In this document: positions 27,441 through 35,123 of the stretch, one piece after another
How positions within the stretch are numbered: the first letter of the stretch is position 1
Layout of the letters: every line of letters starts with the position of its first letter
From: Corynebacterium callunae DSM 20147
GTDB taxonomy: Bacteria; Actinomycetota; Actinomycetes; Mycobacteriales; Mycobacteriaceae
Reading direction: 5' to 3'
DNA length: 64,000 bases
NCBI RefSeq assembly: GCF_000344785.1
Contig: NC_020506.1
Span: forward strand, 744,001 to 808,000
Notes under the pieces: model-generated
The model's database searches: none
What the model was told of the DNA's origin: nothing
Seen by the model: the letters and a program-made list of their open reading frames with translations, nothing else
Translations under genes and position numbers: made by a program

Positions 27441-27650
27441 ATGAGCGAACGAAATACGTTAATTATTGCAAATAAGGAGTGGCTGACTCCGCTAGAAGCA
27501 TCCGACTTGCTTCCATCAGTCTCCCGTCGATCTGTGCAGTTGTGGGCAAAAACAGGAAAACTTCCCAACTCCATCCAACTGCCTTCTGGTCAGTGGAGGA
27601 TCTCCCGTTCCGATATCGACAAAATCATCAACCCCGGCTTGGCCTCATGA
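27441..27650 (+). CDS. Excisionase-like helix-turn-helix protein
   Basis: A 69-residue protein with a MerR/excisionase-type DNA-binding domain: LTPLEASDLLPSVSRRSVQLWAKTG-LP ... WRISRSDIDKII. Xis proteins of this type bend DNA at attachment sites and set the direction of recombination. The start ATG 27441 has no RBS and lies on or next to the predicted transcription start, so it is probably translated from a leaderless mRNA. Its place beside the attachment tRNA and opposite an XRE repressor fits a role in excision; the partner integrase is outside the window. Confidence 0.7.
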   Translation: MSERNTLIIANKEWLTPLEASDLLPSVSRRSVQLWAKTGKLPNSIQLPSGQWRISRSDIDKIINPGLAS

Positions 27651-27664
27651 AACCACACAAAAAA

Positions 27665-27696
27665 ACGGCCACTTGTGGGGGAACACAAGTGACCGT
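27665..27696 (-). terminator. Terminator of the GNAT gene (may serve both strands)
   Basis: ACGGCCACTTGTG pairs with CACAAGTGACCGT apart from one mismatch, with a 6-base loop. On the minus strand the stem is followed by seven T residues. It separates the convergent excisionase-like and GNAT genes; otherwise 27651-27790 is empty. Confidence 0.75.
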
Positions 27697-27790
27697 CAAA
27701 ACATCAAGCTGCTGCAACGCTGCTCAGCCACATGATAAGTCTCAGACCTTTGCAAGCGCAACCGTCGAGCCTCGTCTTCCTGTTATTGGA

Positions 27791-28462
27791 TTACCGATTG
27801 GTAGGGACATGGAAGGCCCTTTCGGTCAACTGCCACATAGGAGTTCCGTGATCCCATCCAGAAACATCCGGATGCGTGATCATGAAGGAAAACCGGTTAC
27901 TGCGGCCGATTTCTTTAACAGCGAAAGCACAGTCTGGAACACCGGGCAAAATGCCGAGGTCAAGCAGCGTGTCGTTTTGATTGGCTGTGAGCACGAGACC
28001 GACATTCGGCTGCAAAATGATGTAATCCGCGTGTGCAAAGAGCTTGCGCGAGTCATTGTTTCCGGCAACAGCGATGATGATTTCTCGACCTTCATCAGCA
28101 GCGATGGATTGAATCTTGGACAGCAAGCGGTGGGCGATGCCTCTGCGTCGATACTGCGCCACTGTCGCGATCAACTCAATAAAAACTACCTTTTCCCTCA
28201 GCCAGGTATAGCTATCGCGGGCCAAGTCATCGTCGATGCCGGAAAGGTTGTCGTAGATCGCGTTGGCTTCAGTGCTCGCTGGGCTGATGAATGCTGCGCC
28301 TACCAGGCGGTTATCTTCCCAGGCTCCCAGCAGGGTACCGAGTTCCTCGAACTGGGCGGGCTTCCTCGGCAATTCCGGGAGCTCCCACTCTGGGCTCATT
28401 TCGCTGGTGAAAAGAAGCCTAATATCGCGGCATTCCTTCTTCGACGTCGCGTGCTTGATCAT
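27791..28462 (-). CDS. GNAT-family acetyltransferase
   Basis: A 223-residue protein. The acetyl-CoA-binding segment VQ-type motif is seen as QYRRRGIAHRLLSKIQSIAADEG, preceded by a strand reading FIELIATV. The N-terminal half is less conserved. I place the start at ATG 28462; the frame runs on for 42 codons into the divergent winged-helix gene, which is unlikely to be coding. Such enzymes acetylate small molecules or proteins; the substrate is unknown. It is a cargo or accessory gene of the element, not part of the transfer operon. Confidence 0.75.
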   Translation of the reverse strand: MIKHATSKKECRDIRLLFTSEMSPEWELPELPRKPAQFEELGTLLGAWEDNRLVGAAFISPASTEANAIYDNLSGIDDDLARDSYTWLREKVVFIELIATVAQYRRRGIAHRLLSKIQSIAADEGREIIIAVAGNNDSRKLFAHADYIILQPNVGLVLTANQNDTLLDLGILPGVPDCAFAVKEIGRSNRFSFMITHPDVSGWDHGTPMWQLTERAFHVPTNR

Positions 28463-28493
28463 GCAGAGATGGTACCTGGGGTAGGGGATCGCA

Positions 28494-29633
28494 ATGGGAT
28501 TCACTGAAGTTGCTTTAGTTTTCGACAAGGTTGGTTGCCTGCGCCCAGCTGAAAAGCTTCTACTGATTGCACTTGCCGATCGTGCCAACGGAGATGGAGA
28601 AGCATGGCCGTCTGTGCGTGAGCTTTGCCGTCGATCTTGCCAAGCCCGCAGTACAGTGATGCGCCAGCTTGATTCACTTCGACAGCACGGACTTATCGTC
28701 TCAGAATCACGCCGAAAGCGTGATGAAGACGGTCGCTCGCGACAAACCAGTTCGCTCTACCGAATCGACATTGTTGGCATCGCGCTTGGAAAATATGGCG
28801 AAAATGGGTCAGGGTCCCAAAATGACACCCTGAAAGAAAAGACCAGGTCAGAGTCAGGGTCCCAAAATGACACCCTGAACGCTTCAGGGTCTCAAAATCC
28901 GCATGTTCAGGGTCTCACCCATGAGACCCCTATTAACAACCAACAGAACTACCAACCTTCCCCCCAGCCCCCCAGCGCTGATTCAGCTGGTGGTGAACCA
29001 GCAAACGAGGGAGCAGCTTCGCCGCTTGGTGGATCGCCTGACGGCGACCGGGGAGGGGAGGAGTTCCCATCTCATGAAAAATCTTCAGAACCCCCGGAAA
29101 CTAGCCAATCGGCCACACAAGACGATTTATGCCATGAAATACCTCTGGATGATGGAGTTGGGTCTCCAGTGGTAGAAAATCCCTCTAAAGGGCGTTTAAG
29201 GGATGATTTGGGCGTCTCTGAGTTGGTTGGTCAGGTGCTACCTAGGTCGATGAGAGCTATTCCACCTCGCCAGCTTCCACGCATTGCTTCCATGATTCGT
29301 GAGCGGCTTGATGCTGGATGGACGATTGAGACTTTGCACGCAGCGCTGGAGGCACGATCGCTTCCCTCAGAGGTACGAAACCTTTCTGCGCTGGTTATCG
29401 CGCGGTTCCGCGACGATATTCCAGTCAATGGCGCACCACCAATCGAAGATCAGGCTCCACCGGCTCAAGAGCTGGTTCGTGCTGATGGATCGCCGGTGAA
29501 GCACTACGACCTTGACTGGGGCTTGATCGCCATGGATCACAAGCAGGCACGTGAATCCGGCACGACTTCTGCGGCTACGCGTCGCCAATTTGTTCTGGAA
29601 TCCGGAGTTGAGCGCTACCTACTGGGCACATAG
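28494..29633 (+). CDS. Winged-helix protein, candidate replication initiator
   Basis: A 379-residue protein. The first ~95 residues form a helix-turn-helix_36-type winged helix (LADRANGDGEAWPSVRELCRRS). A long low-complexity linker (about 100-235) follows, then a helical C-terminal domain (about 240-320, containing MIRERLDAGWTIETLHAALEA). This layout is used by replication initiator and replisome organiser proteins of phages and plasmids, but similar proteins are also simple regulators. GGGGATC precedes the ATG. The linker DNA carries repeated hairpins (28808-28930), which supports an origin-in-gene model. Function is not proven. Confidence 0.6.
   Translation: MGFTEVALVFDKVGCLRPAEKLLLIALADRANGDGEAWPSVRELCRRSCQARSTVMRQLDSLRQHGLIVSESRRKRDEDGRSRQTSSLYRIDIVGIALGKYGENGSGSQNDTLKEKTRSESGSQNDTLNASGSQNPHVQGLTHETPINNQQNYQPSPQPPSADSAGGEPANEGAASPLGGSPDGDRGGEEFPSHEKSSEPPETSQSATQDDLCHEIPLDDGVGSPVVENPSKGRLRDDLGVSELVGQVLPRSMRAIPPRQLPRIASMIRERLDAGWTIETLHAALEARSLPSEVRNLSALVIARFRDDIPVNGAPPIEDQAPPAQELVRADGSPVKHYDLDWGLIAMDHKQARESGTTSAATRRQFVLESGVERYLLGT
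28808..28930. repeat. Repeated hairpin motifs inside the winged-helix gene (candidate iterons)
   Basis: A 27-base unit occurs identically at 28808-28834 and 28853-28879, a 45-base period. Each unit contains TCAGGGT and its inverse ACCCTGA around an 11-base loop. Related shorter units starting TTCAGGGTCTCA follow at 28884 and 28907, the last folding as GGTCTC-ACCCAT-GAGACC. In protein they give repeated GSGSQNDTL. Both units are multiples of three apart, so the frame is kept. Confidence 0.7.
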
Positions 29634-29743
29634 TGCACCGGCATGGAGGGGCGCGCACTCCCCCAATCACGCGCACGCAAAAGTATCCCTTTGCGTCGAT
29701 CTGTCTTGACATGTTGACGCGCTACCTGAAAGGCCAGGTCATC

Positions 29744-30097
29744 ATGAGGTCCGTTCATGATCCCTTCGCAATCACCCAAATCCGCGCCCCGCGAGTGGCA
29801 CCAAAAATTGATCCAGTTCCTAATTTCTTCGCTGATTCGCTCTGCCGAGAACCGGAGGAATTCCTTTGGGATTGGAGCATTGATGGTGAAACGCCGATGC
29901 AGCGCACTCAGCGTCTTCGTCGGGCTGTGGATGTGTGCCAGGACTGTCCGTTGATACAGCAGTGTCGTGATTTCGCCGCAACTGAACGCTGGGCCTGTGG
30001 TGTCTGGGGCGGGGAAGTGTTGGCCCCGCGACGAGAAATTCAAGCCGCAGAAACTTCAAGCGAGGAGTTCAAGGAAAATTCTAAAAAATCTGCCTAG
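29744..30097 (+). CDS. WhiB-like iron-sulfur transcription factor
   Basis: A 117-residue Wbl protein. The four cluster cysteines are C34 (SLCREP), C65 and C68 (CQDC) and C74 (QQC), followed by the GVWGGE turn. Wbl proteins hold a [4Fe-4S] cluster and usually act with the primary sigma factor or bind DNA. I prefer ATG 29744 over the frame start at 29633, which overlaps the stop of the previous gene. AAAGG lies 11 bases upstream. It probably belongs to the control module of the element and is a candidate activator of the downstream promoters. Confidence 0.88.
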   Translation: MRSVHDPFAITQIRAPRVAPKIDPVPNFFADSLCREPEEFLWDWSIDGETPMQRTQRLRRAVDVCQDCPLIQQCRDFAATERWACGVWGGEVLAPRREIQAAETSSEEFKENSKKSA

Positions 30098-30117
30098 AAC
30101 CCAGCTTCAAACATGAG

Positions 30118-30148
30118 GGTGAAGCCGACGGTCCGTGTCGGCTTCACC
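30118..30148. terminator. Hairpin after the WhiB gene
   Basis: GGTGAAGCCGAC and GTCGGCTTCACC are perfect inverses around a 7-base loop, 20 bases after the stop. No T tract follows, so it could be a terminator of the T-less actinobacterial type or an mRNA stabiliser. Confidence 0.6.
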
Positions 30149-30227
30149 ACACACAAACAGTACCTGTTCCCCGCATGTATCCCGGCCGGTATGCCTCAAT
30201 TTTTTTGATTCCTATCAGTTTCCTGCT

Positions 30228-30240
30228 GGTGGTTGCGGTA
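30228..30240 (+). promoter_or_regulatory. GGTGGTTGCGGTA element, copy A
   Basis: One of three identical 13-base elements in the mobile element. TTGCGG within it could serve as a -35 with TTTACT 16 bases downstream. Here it is also part of a hairpin (TTTCCTGCT ... AGCAGGAAA). It lies 87 bases ahead of the 170-residue protein gene. Confidence 0.5.
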
Positions 30241-30326
30241 GCAGGAAAAAGATTTTTACTTAATCAGCGCCCGTACTCGGGCGATACCACTCGCTGTCTC
30301 TTCAAATATCGACAAGGAACACACCC

Positions 30327-30839
30327 ATGGCAATCACGCCTAAAACCTGGAACATCGAAGGCAAATTCTTCGGAGAACAGATCTCGCTCGAAGCACATGC
30401 TCAGCGCTACGCAGATAACGGGAGAATTGCTATTCCGATTTTCCGGGAAGACGAAGAAGAAGGACAATCCCTTTTCACCATGCTCACTGTCAACGCTCCA
30501 AACATGCTCCTGTGGGATGAAGATGCACAGGTAATTATCGACCCTAACGTGACTAAAGAAACGCTGAAAATGGTGATTGATTCTGGCCTCCTGGAAGAAG
30601 AACCAGTGATGGACATGAAACTTGGTATGTCCACGACTCAGGCATATGAACTCACAGATAAAGCCATGGATTGGATCGAAGCAACCGCACCTCGTCAAAC
30701 TCTGGCACCCGCAACCGAATTGCTTGACCGCATCGGAATCTCCAGCTCCTCAATCGACATTCAAGCGGAGCAGCCCGCTGAAAAAGGAGAAGCCCAAAAC
30801 GTAGAAGAGCACGAAAATACCACTGGCTTGGAGCAGTAG
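30327..30839 (+). CDS. Conserved hypothetical ICE protein (170 aa)
   Basis: A 170-residue acidic cytosolic protein with AAGGA upstream of the ATG. The first half looks like a beta-rich domain (WNIEGKFFGEQISLEAHAQRYADNGRIAIPIF); the last 40 residues are Glu/Gln/Ala-rich and probably disordered. No signal peptide or membrane helix. I do not recognise the family. It stands alone between two copies of the 13-base promoter element, ahead of the transfer operon. Confidence 0.6.
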   Translation: MAITPKTWNIEGKFFGEQISLEAHAQRYADNGRIAIPIFREDEEEGQSLFTMLTVNAPNMLLWDEDAQVIIDPNVTKETLKMVIDSGLLEEEPVMDMKLGMSTTQAYELTDKAMDWIEATAPRQTLAPATELLDRIGISSSSIDIQAEQPAEKGEAQNVEEHENTTGLEQ

Positions 30840-30914
30840 AACTTCAATCCCGTCCTAGCGTGCTGTAGCACAACCCGTGGGGTGGCTTTTCGCAGGTCAC
30901 CCCACTACACCCTA

Positions 30915-30927
30915 GGTGGTTGCGGTA
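30915..30927 (+). promoter_or_regulatory. GGTGGTTGCGGTA element, copy B, ahead of the transfer operon
   Basis: Lies 64 bases before the first gene of the 17.5-kb transfer operon. TTGCGG with TTGAAT 16 bases on is a possible promoter. Just upstream, GTGGGGTG and CACCCCAC (30877-30905) form a hairpin that may end the preceding gene. Confidence 0.5.
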
Positions 30928-30990
30928 AGAGCAGATCAGCGTTGAATACGTGTTGCCCATGTCAAACTTTGTCATCTCAAGGAGAAAAAA

Positions 30991-31875
30991 TTGAAGGCTA
31001 AGAATCTTGCAGTCGCAGCAGCTATCGCTGTGGCCTGTGCATCGGTCACCCCAATGGCACATGCACAATCCCGCGCTGCCCAGCCAGGAACCAGTGAGCC
31101 TGGAACCAGCCAGCCGGGTACGGGTGGGGAGACTACCCCGCCGGAAAAGCCAGGTACCGGGGGATCTCAGCCGGGTACGGGTGGGGAGACTACCCCGCCG
31201 GAAAAGCCAGGTACCGGGGGATCTCAGCCGGGTACGGGTGGGGAGACTACCCCGCCGGAAAAGCCGACGGAACCAGAAGAGAAAGAACCGACACCAGTTA
31301 TCCCTGCTCCAACGCCTACTTACCCGAACGTCGATAACAGCGACGATGACGGCGATGACGACATTGACTCCGATACTCCCAGCCAGCCAGTAATCATCCC
31401 ACTGCCTGTTCTTCCTACACTGCCGGCAGCCACACCTCTGGCAGAAGCCCCAAATGATCCCTCAATCATCCCTGTAGACAGTGACATTCAGACTGAGGTT
31501 GTGCGCACCGGCACAGTAAACTTCGTTGAAGTCACAGCATCACAGACAGATGTCGCAGCACAGCAGATCCTGTGGAATGACGGGACTTCCGAGCTGTCGG
31601 CATCCGGCACAGTCGCTGGACATGCCATTGCTTCACCAGTTGTGGAATCACGAACTACTGCCACGTCTGCACAGATCAAAGTCAATGGAGCCACCGTGGT
31701 TGACTTCTTCGTCCCGGATGCCATCGCTGGAGTCGTAGAAACCAATGCAGCGGTTATTGATCAAGCCGTCAAGAGCGTTACTGGTGAACTGGAGCCTGCC
31801 TACGGTCGTCATGCGCTCCAGGTGGGCAACGCCCAGGTTGCTGTCGGCTCTGAGACCATCACCGCCGAGGTGTAA
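30991..31875 (+). CDS. Secreted repeat protein, first gene of the transfer operon
   Basis: A 294-residue exported protein. A signal peptide ends at AHAQS; then comes a Pro/Gly/Thr-rich region with three PGTGGETTPPEKP units, an acidic linker (DNSDDDGDDDIDSD) and a C-terminal globular domain (about 165-294) that I do not recognise. The start is TTG at 30991 with a strong AAGGAG 7 bases before. The repeat region resembles cell-wall-spanning linkers, so the protein may extend from the membrane through the wall as part of the transfer apparatus or mating-cell contact. No sortase motif is seen. Confidence 0.65.
   Translation: MKAKNLAVAAAIAVACASVTPMAHAQSRAAQPGTSEPGTSQPGTGGETTPPEKPGTGGSQPGTGGETTPPEKPGTGGSQPGTGGETTPPEKPTEPEEKEPTPVIPAPTPTYPNVDNSDDDGDDDIDSDTPSQPVIIPLPVLPTLPAATPLAEAPNDPSIIPVDSDIQTEVVRTGTVNFVEVTASQTDVAAQQILWNDGTSELSASGTVAGHAIASPVVESRTTATSAQIKVNGATVVDFFVPDAIAGVVETNAAVIDQAVKSVTGELEPAYGRHALQVGNAQVAVGSETITAEV
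31111..31266 (+). repeat. 57-bp tandem repeat (2.7 copies) in the secreted protein gene
   Basis: Near-identical units begin at 31111, 31168 and 31225 with CAGCCGGGTACGGG. Each encodes 19 residues (QPGTGGETTPPEKPGTGGS). The sequence identity at DNA level suggests recent copy-number change by slippage. Confidence 0.85.
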
Positions 31876-31878
31876 ATC

Positions 31879-32559
31879 ATGTCTAGCAAGTGGTTCGAAC
31901 TGGAGGATTTCACTCCTCGCCCAGAGCAAAACGTTGATGCTGTAGAGCCTAACGATGTGGCTTTTGAGCAAGAAACGCTAGCAATAAAGACACCACAGAA
32001 AAAGCGCGTCTCCACTGGTGCTTTCCTCGCTGGTGCAGGCGGTGTTCTTGCCGTGATCGTCGGAGTCTCAGTGTGGGCAGTTATGCCCACCAACAGTGCT
32101 GCAGATGCTCAGGTAGAACCGTCCGAATCAGAGGTTCCCGCGGCCTCAATTGTGGCTGCTACAACAGAACCATCTACAGAACCATCTGTCATGCGGGCCG
32201 GCACTAATTGTGCTGGTGAATCCACTATTGATGCTGGTCGTGAATCGCTGGAAGAGGCAATTGTCACATTTCAGACGGCATATCACGAACGGAACGCTGA
32301 TGGCGTGCTAGCAGTCGTGGCACAAGATTCTGCCATGGCTGCCGAAAACTGGGCCGAAATCTTGCCACTTGCAGCACCAGAAGGCACCACCTGGTGTGTC
32401 ACTTTTTCCCCAGAATCCGACACTTCCGTTGCCACTGACCTCACGATCACAGACCCCGCTGGAAAATCAGTGATCTACCGCCAAAACATCACCGGAGCAG
32501 AGAGCGACAGCGGATGGATTCTTCACAAAATCACAGAAAGGGTAGACGAAAATGCGTAG
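31879..32559 (+). CDS. Single-pass membrane protein, NTF2/VirB8-like candidate
   Basis: A 226-residue protein with a cytoplasmic head of about 50 residues, one membrane helix (about 52-72: FLAGAGGVLAVIVGVSVWAV), a Thr/Glu linker and an outer domain (about 115-226). The helix SLEEAIVTFQTAYHERNADGVLA looks like the start of an NTF2-like fold, used by VirB8/TcpC proteins that scaffold type IV secretion channels. It starts 3 bases after the preceding stop and overlaps the cutinase-like gene by 8 bases. The assignment is structural guesswork from pattern and context. Confidence 0.55.
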   Translation: MSSKWFELEDFTPRPEQNVDAVEPNDVAFEQETLAIKTPQKKRVSTGAFLAGAGGVLAVIVGVSVWAVMPTNSAADAQVEPSESEVPAASIVAATTEPSTEPSVMRAGTNCAGESTIDAGRESLEEAIVTFQTAYHERNADGVLAVVAQDSAMAAENWAEILPLAAPEGTTWCVTFSPESDTSVATDLTITDPAGKSVIYRQNITGAESDSGWILHKITERVDENA

Positions 32560-34183
32560 ATCACTTGCGGTTTTCTCCACCATCGTTATCGCAACCGCTG
32601 TAGTTGTCCCTGCATCAGCGCAGGAGAACACTATCGGTGAATGCCCGGCCATGCACATTGTCATGGTCAACTCATCTGCGGATTCCATCACCGGATCTGA
32701 TCAGGTCGATTCCGGTTTCCTTGCAGAGATCGCTACGCCAGTTCTTAAAGCCGCCAATGAGGGAGAAACCGGAACTACGGCAGGTTTTGAACCGATCATC
32801 GAAGACAGCTCCGATGAAGCTTTTGAGACCTTTGACGCGGGCATTCCAAACATGTGGGGAGAAACAGAAACAACTTATAAGAGCGAGTGGGGAAATGTCT
32901 CCGAGACCGCTACTGAGACTGCGACAGCTCAATCTTCCCCCGAAGCATCACGGGCGGAAGTGGGCAGAACGTACATCCCCATCCGGGGAGATAGGACAGG
33001 CTCCTTTATCCCTGGTGTGCATTCCGTAGAGCCAGAGCCATATACCGAGATCATCACCCGCGCGGTTGATGACACCATGAGTGTCTTTAACCAGATTGGT
33101 GAGCTGTGCCCAGGAACCAAGGTTGTGCTCATGGGCAACGCCCAGGGCGCGCAGGTTGCCAGCACTGTGTCCAAAAAGATCAGTGCAGGTGAATCGTCAT
33201 TCAGCGCAGACAATCTCGTTGGTGTTGCGCTTTTCGCTGATCCCTCACGCGAAGATGGTCGGGCTACTGATGGAATGGACGCAATTGGCAACCTGAATCC
33301 ACAAATTGCCTCCGGCGTTGATGGCACCGGTGTTGCAGCAGTGACAGGCCAAACCACCGCGACAGGTGCTGCTCCACAGAACACTGTTTCTTGGTGCTTG
33401 GACGGGGACGTGACCTGCGGAATCAAAAAGGAAGACCCGCTTGCTGTACTTACCGCAGCAGGGCAAAACATCGATATTAATGATCCTGTTCGGTCGCTGA
33501 ATTACATCTCTGATGTTCTTGGCCCAGCAGTCATGCTTGGTGGTGTTGAAGCTCTCGCAGAAGGTGTGGAAATGGGAAGCGGGGGACTGCGCATCACCCG
33601 CGCTAACTCTGTTGATGAAACTGTTCTGGGGCGTATTGCATCACAGGTTGCTAAGCCAATTAGCCAGTCTGACCGGGAGCGCCGTGTGGTTGCTGCTGGT
33701 CAGCAAATCGGCGGCATGGCGCTAGCCGCAGGTGTCACTGTGGCGAAGAAGACACTCACCCCAGCAAATATTGCCCAGATTGCTCTTGCTGGTGCGGTTA
33801 ACCCAGCAGCAGGGGCGGGAATGGCGTTAGCACTAGCAGGAACCGCTGCCCTGGATTTGGTCACAGTAGAAACAGCCACGACAACTGCTGCACGAGTCTT
33901 TGATGAAGCAGATGCAGCAGGTCTAGAGACACCAGATGTTGCCCGCGCAGCGGTGCAATCGGCAGTTGCTCGCACGGTCACTGAAAATACCTACCGCACC
34001 ACACCAGTCACTGATGATGGTTTGACTGCAACTCAGGCGACTACCTCGTGGCTTGCGGATCTTGCGGGTGATTCCACTGGTAATGACTTAACTGAGGCGC
34101 TGGTAGATGTTGTCGGTGCCGTGGCTGTGAGTGCGTTCGATGAGGCAGGTACCCAGTCGGCCATGGATTCACTGAAGGTGTGA
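32552..34183 (+). CDS. Secreted cutinase-like protein without the catalytic serine
   Basis: A 543-residue protein with a signal peptide (cut after PASA). Residues about 30-320 resemble a cutinase-family alpha/beta hydrolase: paired cysteines (GECPAMH, GELCPGTK), the nucleophile strand VVLMGNAQGAQ, FADPSRE, and WCLDGDVTCG near the His/Asp region. In active cutinases the elbow is GYSQGA; here it is GNAQGA, so Ser is replaced by Ala197. The C-terminal ~200 residues are Ala-rich and helical, with a hydrophobic stretch (about 415-440) that could touch a membrane. It may bind mycolates or wall lipids without hydrolysing them. Confidence 0.65.
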   Translation: MRRSLAVFSTIVIATAVVVPASAQENTIGECPAMHIVMVNSSADSITGSDQVDSGFLAEIATPVLKAANEGETGTTAGFEPIIEDSSDEAFETFDAGIPNMWGETETTYKSEWGNVSETATETATAQSSPEASRAEVGRTYIPIRGDRTGSFIPGVHSVEPEPYTEIITRAVDDTMSVFNQIGELCPGTKVVLMGNAQGAQVASTVSKKISAGESSFSADNLVGVALFADPSREDGRATDGMDAIGNLNPQIASGVDGTGVAAVTGQTTATGAAPQNTVSWCLDGDVTCGIKKEDPLAVLTAAGQNIDINDPVRSLNYISDVLGPAVMLGGVEALAEGVEMGSGGLRITRANSVDETVLGRIASQVAKPISQSDRERRVVAAGQQIGGMALAAGVTVAKKTLTPANIAQIALAGAVNPAAGAGMALALAGTAALDLVTVETATTTAARVFDEADAAGLETPDVARAAVQSAVARTVTENTYRTTPVTDDGLTATQATTSWLADLAGDSTGNDLTEALVDVVGAVAVSAFDEAGTQSAMDSLKV

Positions 34184-34833
34184 TGACAATGCTTAGGAAG
34201 AACACCAAAGGTTCAACCATCACACCTCAATCCCTTCCTGGTCGGATCGCAGTTGATCGAGAGCGTCTTCTTGGCGTTGCTGAGTACTGCTTGCATGACG
34301 CTGATCAGATAGAAGAAGATCGGGCTTCATGGGCACCGGCTTTTTGGCTGGTAGCAGCTCACGGTGGGGCAGGGGCTAGCACGCTGTCACAGATGTGGGC
34401 ACCTGCCGGGGATGCAGGAAACTTGTTTCCTGCATTAGATGCCTCTCCGCTTGTCGTGATCGTGTGCCGACCGTCTAAAACGGGCCTCGAAGCAGCTCAC
34501 CGCGCGGTGCTCCAAGTGCTTGCTGATGAAGCTGGTCAGTGCCAATTGGTTGGAGTTGTGTGTGTGGCAGATTCTGCGGGCAAGCTTCCTAAGCCTCTTG
34601 CACAAAAAATTCGTGTGATTGAGGAAGTCACCAGAGTGTGGCATGTCCCGTACATGCAGTCTTTGCGTATTACGGACACAGACGATTTAGCGGTGTGGAG
34701 TCCAGATGATCCTCCGATGGAAAAACCAAAGAAGAAACGGCCTGTGACCACAGCCGTACCACACACCATTGCCGCTGTCGGACGAGAGATTTTCACCGCA
34801 GCAGGAACAAAAAATCAAGAAGATTGGACTTAA
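34183..34833 (+). CDS. DUF6668-like protein with degenerate P-loop
   Basis: About 216 residues, cytosolic. A ParA/MinD-like fold is suggested by WLVAAHGGAGASTLSQ (about 55-70), strand VVIVCRPSKTGLEAAHRAV and LVGVVCVADSAGKLP. The P-loop lacks both lysines of the deviant Walker A motif (KGGxGKT becomes HGGAGAST), so ATP hydrolysis is unlikely. Similar proteins recur in actinobacterial conjugation operons. GTG 34180, ATG 34183 and ATG 34189 are all possible starts; the preceding stop codon is embedded in them, indicating coupled translation. Confidence 0.6.
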   Translation: MTMLRKNTKGSTITPQSLPGRIAVDRERLLGVAEYCLHDADQIEEDRASWAPAFWLVAAHGGAGASTLSQMWAPAGDAGNLFPALDASPLVVIVCRPSKTGLEAAHRAVLQVLADEAGQCQLVGVVCVADSAGKLPKPLAQKIRVIEEVTRVWHVPYMQSLRITDTDDLAVWSPDDPPMEKPKKKRPVTTAVPHTIAAVGREIFTAAGTKNQEDWT

Positions 34834-34835
34834 AA

Positions 34836-35123
34836 ATGGATTACCTTAACGCTAAAGCACTTCTGGTTCTGGCACAGATGCCAGGACAGAACATCACTCC
34901 GCAAGCACCGGCTGGTTTTGGCTCCAAAGTAGATCAAGGGCTGAATTTTGCCATGTATCTGGGGATCGTGGTCGCCATCATTGGTGTCATCACCATGGGT
35001 GCGGCAATGGCCTTGTCTCGTCAACAGGGTTCAAGTGAGGAAGCAACCTCCAGGGCGTTGGCCATTGGCATTGGTTGCTTGTTGATTGGTGGCGCGTCCG
35101 GTCTCGTAGGCGCATTCCTGTGA
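34836..35123 (+). CDS. Small two-helix membrane protein, VirB2-like pilin candidate
   Basis: About 95 residues. A hydrophilic head is followed by two hydrophobic helices (about 39-60 and 75-95) joined by a short polar loop RQQGSSEEATSR. Size, topology and position ahead of VirB6 and VirB4 genes fit a VirB2/TrbC-type pilin or channel subunit. There is no obvious cleaved signal peptide. Stop and start of the next gene overlap (GTGA). Confidence 0.6.
   Translation: MDYLNAKALLVLAQMPGQNITPQAPAGFGSKVDQGLNFAMYLGIVVAIIGVITMGAAMALSRQQGSSEEATSRALAIGIGCLLIGGASGLVGAFL

Noticed and set aside
27479..28507. 342-codon plus-strand frame over the GNAT gene
   Set aside because: It overlaps the excisionase-like gene and lies antisense to a GNAT protein with a clear acetyl-CoA motif; its protein has no domain pattern.
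31111..31266. Possible CRISPR array
   Set aside because: The units are contiguous 57-bp repeats without spacers and encode a repeat peptide in frame.
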